Source: Pseudomonadota bacterium (lineage in GTDB: Bacteria > Pseudomonadota > Gammaproteobacteria > Burkholderiales > SG8-39). Taken from it: a stretch of 11,392 nt of DNA. A program made the position numbers and the translations under genes. The stretch spans positions 1 through 11,392 of the forward strand of contig JAKAIH010000030.1 of assembly GCA_021825225.1 (NCBI GenBank), read 5' to 3'. Below are positions 6,608 through 11,392 of the stretch, in pieces (the stretch's first letter is position 1; every line of letters begins with the position of its first letter). The notes under the pieces were generated by a model. The model was not told the DNA's origin, searched no databases, and saw only the letters and a list, made by a program, of their open reading frames with translations.

Positions 6608-8925
6608 GCTTCGCCTGCGCGCGCTCGCCGGACACCGTCGCGCGGCGCGCCATCCGCGTGCGTGGCGCGGTGCAGGGGGTGGGCTTTCGTCCTTTCGTGT
6701 GGCGGCTCGCGCATGAACTCGCGCTCTCGGGCTGGGTGCGCAACGACTGCGCAGGCGTGGCGATCGAGGTACAGGGGCAATGCGACATGCTGGAGCGGTT
6801 CGTCGCGCGCCTGGCACGCGAGGCGCCTGTGCTCGCGCGCATCGACGCCATCGATACGCGTGCAGTGCGCGCGGATTCGAGGCGCGAGTTCGACATCGTC
6901 GCGAGCGGAGCCGGCCGGGCGCAAACCGGCATCCCCGCCGATGCCGCAGTATGCGCGGACTGCCTGGAGGAGCTGTTCGATCCGCACGACCGGCGCTACC
7001 GCTATGCCTTCATCAACTGCACGGATTGCGGGCCGCGCTATACGATCGCACGGGCGCTGCCCTACGACCGCGCCAACACCAGCATGGCGCCGTTTGCGCT
7101 GTGTCCGGCCTGCGCCGGCGAGTATGCCGCTCCGGCTTCGCGGCGCTTCCACGCCGAGCCCAATGCCTGTGCCGACTGCGGTCCGGCGCTCGCCTTGCTG
7201 GATCGCGCCGGGATGCGGCTGGACGAAGGCGATGTTATCGCGGCGGCGCTGGCGCGGCTCTCCCGCGGCGAAATTCTCGCGTTGAAGGGCCTGGGCGGCT
7301 TCCATCTCGCCTGCGACGCACGCAATGCAGACGCGGTGGCGCGGCTGCGCGCAAGAAAGGCGCGCGAGGAAAAGCCGTTCGCGCTGATGGTCGCCGGGGC
7401 CGCGTCGCTGCGCGCGCTGGCTGAAATCGAAAGCGCGCAGCGTGTCCTGCTGGAGTCGCGCGAGCGTCCGATCGTGCTGTTGCGCAAGAAAGGTGCTTGC
7501 GATGCGCAGCTCGCCGGCCTTGCGCCGGGGGTAGCCTGGCTGGGCGTCATGCTGCCGTGCACACCGCTGCAATACCTGCTGTTTCACGAGGCGGCCGGGC
7601 GCCCGAGCGGTTGCGCCTGGCTGGAGGAGCCGCAAGCCCTGGTGCTGGTGATGACCAGCGCCAATGCCGGCGGCGAGCCCCTGGCCGCGTCGAACGCGGA
7701 AGCGCTCGCGCGCCTGGGCGCGATCGCAGATGCATTCGTTGCGCACGATCGCGACATCGTCGCGCGCTGCGACGACAGCGTGGTGCGCGCCGCCGCCGGC
7801 GGTCCCGCGTTCATCCGGCGCGCGCGCGGCTACACGCCTGCGCCGATCCGGCTCGCGCGCAGCGGGCCGCCGGTGCTCGCCCTCGGCGGCCATCTGAAGA
7901 ACACCGTCTGCGTCACGCGCGGCGACGAGGCTTTCGTATCGCAGCATGTGGGCGACCTGGATAATCCGGAGAGCTGCAGCGCGCTGGAACAGACGGTGGA
8001 GCAACTGCTGCGCACGCTGGCGGTCGAGCCGGTGCTGGTCGCGCACGATCTGCATCCGGATTACTACAGCAGCCGCTATGGCGCAGCTTTTGCGGCGCGG
8101 CGCGGACTGCCGCTGCTGGCGCTGCAGCACCACCATGCGCATATCGCCGCGGTCGCGGCGGAGCACGGCTTGGCGGCGCCGCTGCTCGGCCTGGCATTGG
8201 ATGGCGCGGGCCTGGGCGAGAACGGCGGCATCTGGGGCGGCGAACTGCTGCGCGTGGAGGCCGGGACGGCGCGGCGCATCGCTCACCTGCGTGAGCTGCG
8301 GCTGCCCGGCGGCGACCGTGCTGCGCGCGAACCCTGGCGCATGGCTGCATCGGCCTTGGCTGAACTGGGGCGCGCGGACGAAATCGAGCGGCGCTTTGGC
8401 GCGCGCGGTGCGGCGCTGGCGCAGATGCTGGAGCGCAGAGTGAATTCGCCGCCGACCAGCAGCGCCGGCCGCTGGTTCGACGCCGCCGCAGGCCTGCTCG
8501 GCGTGCGCGCGACCTGCTCCTACGAGGGGCAGGCAGCGATGCTGCTGGAGGGACTGGCGGAGCAGCATGGGCCGGCAGCGCCGCTGGCGGGCGCCTGGCG
8601 CATCAGCACCGATGGCAGCCTGGACCTGTTGCCCCTGCTCGCGCACCTGGCCGCAGAGCGCGACAGCGGCTACGGCGCTGCCGTATTTCATTCGACGCTC
8701 GCCGCAGCGCTGGCTGCATGGGTGCGCGCGGCGAGTGAACGCTGCGGGATACGCGATATCGTCTTCGGCGGCGGCTGTTTCGTGAATCGGATCCTTGCCG
8801 CGGACTTGCGCCTGGCGCTCGCAGCCGCGGGACTGAGCGTGTTCGAGGCGCGGCAGGTGCCGGCCAACGACGGCGGGCTCGCACTGGGGCAGGCGGCGGT
8901 CGCCCTTGAACGGACGGCGGACTGA
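6604..8925 (+). CDS. hypF: HypF, carbamoyltransferase of hydrogenase cyanide synthesis
   Basis: HypF uses carbamoyl phosphate and ATP to form carbamoyl-adenylate and pass the carbamoyl group to the C-terminal Cys of HypE, the source of the CN ligands. The 773 residues fit the family (about 750). Domains in order: acylphosphatase (about 15-100, with [11 protein letters not shown] and R29, N47); two zinc fingers with eight cysteines (C117, C120, C139, C142, C167, C170, C189, C192); a YrdC-like domain (about 205-400, with KGLGGFH and MTSAN); and a Kae1-like domain to the end (QHHHAH at 508-513, [16 protein letters not shown] from 532, VFGGGCFVN near the C-terminus). ATG overlaps the hypB stop by 4 nt, with GGAG 9 nt upstream. 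All signatures are intact. The next gene, hypC, starts one base after the stop. Confidence 0.97.
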   Translation: MSFACARSPDTVARRAIRVRGAVQGVGFRPFVWRLAHELALSGWVRNDCAGVAIEVQGQCDMLERFVARLAREAPVLARIDAIDTRAVRADSRREFDIVASGAGRAQTGIPADAAVCADCLEELFDPHDRRYRYAFINCTDCGPRYTIARALPYDRANTSMAPFALCPACAGEYAAPASRRFHAEPNACADCGPALALLDRAGMRLDEGDVIAAALARLSRGEILALKGLGGFHLACDARNADAVARLRARKAREEKPFALMVAGAASLRALAEIESAQRVLLESRERPIVLLRKKGACDAQLAGLAPGVAWLGVMLPCTPLQYLLFHEAAGRPSGCAWLEEPQALVLVMTSANAGGEPLAASNAEALARLGAIADAFVAHDRDIVARCDDSVVRAAAGGPAFIRRARGYTPAPIRLARSGPPVLALGGHLKNTVCVTRGDEAFVSQHVGDLDNPESCSALEQTVEQLLRTLAVEPVLVAHDLHPDYYSSRYGAAFAARRGLPLLALQHHHAHIAAVAAEHGLAAPLLGLALDGAGLGENGGIWGGELLRVEAGTARRIAHLRELRLPGGDRAAREPWRMAASALAELGRADEIERRFGARGAALAQMLERRVNSPPTSSAGRWFDAAAGLLGVRATCSYEGQAAMLLEGLAEQHGPAAPLAGAWRISTDGSLDLLPLLAHLAAERDSGYGAAVFHSTLAAALAAWVRAASERCGIRDIVFGGGCFVNRILAADLRLALAAAGLSVFEARQVPANDGGLALGQAAVALERTAD

Positions 8926-8926
8926 G

Positions 8927-9163
8927 ATGTGCCTCGCGATCCCGGCGCTGGTGGTGAGGCGCCTTGAAGCCGAGGAAGCGCTCATCGACGCCGGCGGCGT
9001 GGAGAAACGCGTGTCGCTGGCGCTGCTGCCGGAGGCCGCGGCGGGCGATTATGTGATCGTGCATGCGGGATATGCGCTCAGCCGCCTCGATCCGGAGGAG
9101 GCGCTGCGCACCCTGGAGCTGTTTGCCGAAATGCAGCGCGAGACGCCGGAGCCGTCCCCGTGA
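8927..9163 (+). CDS. hypC: HypC, hydrogenase assembly chaperone
   Basis: This small chaperone (78 residues) forms a complex with HypD that carries the Fe(CN)2CO unit to the apo large subunit. It begins MCLAIP, with the essential C2 exposed after removal of Met. It has the conserved GDYVIVHAGYAL block with H46, and length and signatures are typical. The ATG lies one base after the hypF stop with no strong Shine-Dalgarno, and its own stop overlaps the hypD start as GTGA, indicating tight translational coupling. HybG/HupF-type paralogues look alike, but position between hypF and hypD supports hypC. Confidence 0.96.
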   Translation: MCLAIPALVVRRLEAEEALIDAGGVEKRVSLALLPEAAAGDYVIVHAGYALSRLDPEEALRTLELFAEMQRETPEPSP

Positions 9164-10299
9164 AATACATGGACGAATATCGCGATGCAGCGCTGGCGCG
9201 GGTGCTTGCGCGGAAGATCGCGCAAGAGGCGCAGGCGCCGCGCCGCTACCGGCTGATGGAATTCTGCGGCGGCCACACCCATGCGATGTCGCGCTACGGC
9301 ATCGAAGACCTGCTGCCGCCAAACGTGGACATGATCCACGGGCCGGGCTGCCCGGTGTGCGTACTGCCAGTGGGGCGCATCGACAACGCAATCGAACTCG
9401 CGGCGCAGCAGCCGCTGACCCTGTGCACCTATGCCGACACCCTGCGCGTGCCTGCGTCAGGGCGGGCGAGCCTGATGCAGGCGAAAGCACGCGGCGCCGA
9501 CATCCGCATGGTGTACTCGGTGGCCGACGCGCTCAGGCTGGCGCAGGAACATCCGGCGCGCGAAACGGTGTTTTTCGCGATCGGTTTCGAGACCACCGCG
9601 CCCTCGACCGCGCTCGCGATCCGCAGCGCCGAGCGGCTGCAGCTGGCGAACTTCAGCGTGTTCTGCAACCATGTGCTCACCCCGCCGGCGATGTCCGCGA
9701 TTCTCGGCACGCCGCAGGCGCGCGCGCCCGGCACGGGCGGGATCGACGGCGTGGTCGGGCCGGGACATGTGTCCTGCGTCATCGGCAGCAGGCCCTATGA
9801 AGCGGTGGCCGAAAAATACCGGCGGCCGGTGGTGATCGCCGGGTTCGAGCCGCTGGACGTGATGCAGACGGTGCTGATGCTGCTGCGGCAGATCAACGAG
9901 AAGCGGCACCGGGTCGAGAACCAATACACGCGCGCGCTTACGCGCGGTGGCAACCTCAGGGCGCAGGAGCTGATGGCGCAGGTGTTCGAGCTGCGCGACT
10001 CTTTCGACTGGCGCGGGCTGGGCGAGATCGAGCATAGCGCCTACCGCATCAAGCCCGAATTCGGGCGCTACGATGCCGAGCGGCGCTACGGCATCGCCTA
10101 CCGCGCGGCGCCCGACAGCAAAGCCTGCGAATGCGGCGCGATCCTGCGCGGCGCCAAAGAACCGAGGCAGTGCAGGGTGTTCGGCAAGGCGTGCACGCCC
10201 GAAAGCCCGCTGGGCGCGTGCATGGTTTCGAGCGAAGGCGCCTGCGCCGCGCACTACAGCTACGGGCGCTTTCGCGAAGCGCAAGGTGCGGCGATATGA
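9160..10299 (+). CDS. hypD: HypD, iron-sulfur scaffold for Fe(CN)2CO assembly
   Basis: HypD, with HypC, is the scaffold on which the Fe(CN)2CO moiety is built before transfer to hydrogenase. The 379-residue product has CGGHTHAMSRYGI with C36, H39 and H41, then GPGCPVC with C64 and C67. A C-terminal cysteine cluster (C323, C325, C338, C345, C354, C362) includes the ligands of the [4Fe-4S] centre. The start is GTG at 9160, giving MKYMDEYRD. It is favoured over the ATG at 9169 by the family N-terminus and by GGAG 8 nt upstream. It overlaps hypC by 4 nt (GTGA) and hypE by 4 nt (ATGA). No key residue is missing. Confidence 0.97.
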   Translation: MKYMDEYRDAALARVLARKIAQEAQAPRRYRLMEFCGGHTHAMSRYGIEDLLPPNVDMIHGPGCPVCVLPVGRIDNAIELAAQQPLTLCTYADTLRVPASGRASLMQAKARGADIRMVYSVADALRLAQEHPARETVFFAIGFETTAPSTALAIRSAERLQLANFSVFCNHVLTPPAMSAILGTPQARAPGTGGIDGVVGPGHVSCVIGSRPYEAVAEKYRRPVVIAGFEPLDVMQTVLMLLRQINEKRHRVENQYTRALTRGGNLRAQELMAQVFELRDSFDWRGLGEIEHSAYRIKPEFGRYDAERRYGIAYRAAPDSKACECGAILRGAKEPRQCRVFGKACTPESPLGACMVSSEGACAAHYSYGRFREAQGAAI

Positions 10300-11345
10300 A
10301 GCCCGGCAAATCCGGATACGGGCGGCCCGTGGATTTCAGCAGAGGCTGCGTCGATATGAGCCACGGCGCCGGCGGTCGCGCCATGGCGCAGCTGATCGAA
10401 GAGCTGTTCGTGCAGGCCTTCGACAACGAGTGGTTGCGGCAGATGAACGATCAGGCCTGCTTCGCCGTGCTGGCCGGCCGCATGGTGATAAGCACCGACA
10501 GCCATGTGGTGTCGCCGCTGTTCTTTCCCGGTGGCGATATCGGCAGCCTCAGCGTGCACGGCACGATCAACGATGTGGCCATGTCCGGCGCGCGCCCGCT
10601 GTATCTCGCCGCCGGCTTCATACTGGAGGAGGGTTTCCCGCTGGCGGACTTGAAGCGCATCGTGGCGTCGATGGCCGACGCGGCACAGCAAGCCGGCGTG
10701 GCCGTGATCACCGGGGACACCAAGGTGGTCGAGCGCGGCAAGGGCGACGGCGTGTTCATCAACACTACCGGCGTCGGCGTCGTGCCGCCCGGGGTCGAGA
10801 TATCCGGCGACCGGGCGCGGCCGGGCGACCGGGTGCTGGTGTCCGGCACCATGGGCGATCACGGCGTGGCCATCATGTCGTTTCGCGAAAACCTTTCCTT
10901 CGGCACCGGCATCCGCTCCGACAGCGCCGCGCTGCACGGCCTGGTGGCGGCGATGCTGCAGGCGGTGCCCGGCATCCGCTGCCTGCGCGATCCCACCCGC
11001 GGCGGGCTGGCGGCGACGCTGAACGAATTCGCGCGCCAGTCCGGCGTGGGCTTTCGCCTTGCCGAGGCTGCGATCCCGCTGCGCCCGCAGGTGAGCGCGG
11101 CCTGCGAACTGCTTGGCCTCGATCCGCTGTACGTGGCGAACGAAGGCAAGCTGGTCGCGGTGTGCGCTCCGCAGGATGCCGGCAGACTGCTCGCCGCGAT
11201 GCGCGCCCATCCGCTCGGGCGCGATGCGGCGGAGATCGGCGAAGTGGTCGAGGATGCGCGTCATTTCGTGCAGATGCGGACCGCTTTCGGTGGCACGCGC
11301 ATGGTCGATTGGCTCGCCGGCGAGCAATTGCCGCGGATCTGCTAG
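10296..11345 (+). CDS. hypE: HypE, carbamoyl dehydratase forming thiocyanate
   Basis: HypE receives a carbamoyl group from HypF on its C-terminal cysteine and dehydrates it with ATP to a thiocyanate, which donates CN to iron on HypCD. The 349 residues fit the family. Visible signatures of this PurM/SelD-like ATPase are HGAGG (23-27), TDSHVVSPLFFPGGDIG (67-83), GTINDVAM (89-96), TGDTKVV (139-145), DPTRGGLAATLNE and ANEGK. The protein ends PRIC with C349 as the last residue, exactly as needed for catalysis. ATG overlaps the hypD stop (ATGA), with AAGG 9 nt upstream. It is the last complete gene in the window. Confidence 0.97.
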   Translation: MKPGKSGYGRPVDFSRGCVDMSHGAGGRAMAQLIEELFVQAFDNEWLRQMNDQACFAVLAGRMVISTDSHVVSPLFFPGGDIGSLSVHGTINDVAMSGARPLYLAAGFILEEGFPLADLKRIVASMADAAQQAGVAVITGDTKVVERGKGDGVFINTTGVGVVPPGVEISGDRARPGDRVLVSGTMGDHGVAIMSFRENLSFGTGIRSDSAALHGLVAAMLQAVPGIRCLRDPTRGGLAATLNEFARQSGVGFRLAEAAIPLRPQVSAACELLGLDPLYVANEGKLVAVCAPQDAGRLLAAMRAHPLGRDAAEIGEVVEDARHFVQMRTAFGGTRMVDWLAGEQLPRIC

Positions 11346-11381
11346 CAAGGCCATGGGCTCCAAACGAATACAGAGGCCGTC

Positions 11382-11392
11382 ATGACTGCAAA
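11382..11392 (+). CDS. Possible start of the next gene (partial)
   Basis: An ATG at 11382 begins a frame (M-T-A-...) that runs off the window, preceded by AGAGG (11372-11376) at 5-nt spacing and lying 36 nt after hypE. Too little is present to identify it. In several bacteria hyp operons continue with hydrogenase regulators or hypX, but nothing here shows which. Confidence 0.3.

Noticed and set aside
8526..8560. Thought that the HypF Kae1-like motif [16 protein letters not shown] (about 8197-8244) might be abnormal
   Set aside because: Variation at these positions (DG.G.GENG..WGGE) appears within the ordinary HypF range as recalled, and the surrounding His and Gly motifs are intact.
6556..8985. 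Long minus-strand open frame of about 809 codons opposite hypF
   Set aside because: It is antisense to a firmly identified hypF. Its product is rich in Arg, Ala, Gln and His with no recognisable domain, as expected for a frame shadow in GC-rich DNA.
11353..11385. Ten-codon open frame between hypE and the window end
   Set aside because: Too short and without a convincing ribosome binding site. Its stop overlaps the better candidate start at 11382, and nothing supports it as a gene.
1..11392. CRISPR arrays, insertion sequences, tRNA or rRNA genes
   Set aside because: No regularly spaced direct repeats, transposase signatures, terminal inverted repeats or structured RNA gene patterns were seen.

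Overview
The window is GC-rich bacterial DNA, densely coded on the + strand, with tight gene spacing. The hypABFCDE order, the DUF3391-type HD-GYP protein and the overall style suggest a proteobacterium, most likely a betaproteobacterium (inference; no rRNA or other taxonomic marker is present).

Region 1 (1-280) is mostly non-coding. A possible 3' end of an upstream reading frame is followed by a weak sigma70-like promoter and a leader with two GC-rich hairpins, the second running into six T residues.

Region 2 (281-5143) is a compact three-gene second-messenger operon. It encodes a GAF-GAF-PAS class III adenylate cyclase with an intact catalytic set, then a DUF3391/HD-GYP protein whose HD motif reads QD, then a GGDEF-EAL protein in which both domains look degenerate. 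The genes are separated by 1 nt and then overlap by 4 nt (TTGA), so co-translation is likely. One gene should make cAMP. The other two belong to cyclic-di-GMP families but have lost catalytic residues, so they look more like binding or regulatory proteins than enzymes.

Region 3 (5144-5357) is a 214-nt intergenic segment. It holds two hairpins just after the EAL gene, an FNR/ANR-like inverted repeat with a reasonably placed -10, and a sequence with sigma54-type GG-N10-GC spacing. It probably separates the two operons and carries the promoter for the second.

Region 4 (5358-11345) is a complete [NiFe]-hydrogenase maturation operon, hypA-hypB-hypF-hypC-hypD-hypE. HypA and HypB deliver nickel. 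HypF and HypE make the cyanide ligands from carbamoyl phosphate. HypC and HypD carry and assemble the Fe(CN)2CO unit. All signature cysteines and motifs are intact. The last four genes overlap or nearly abut. No hydrogenase structural gene lies in the window. A further gene may begin at 11382.

The hyp operon is conventional. The most unusual content is the cAMP / degenerate c-di-GMP module beside it. Whether the two operons are functionally linked cannot be decided from the sequence.
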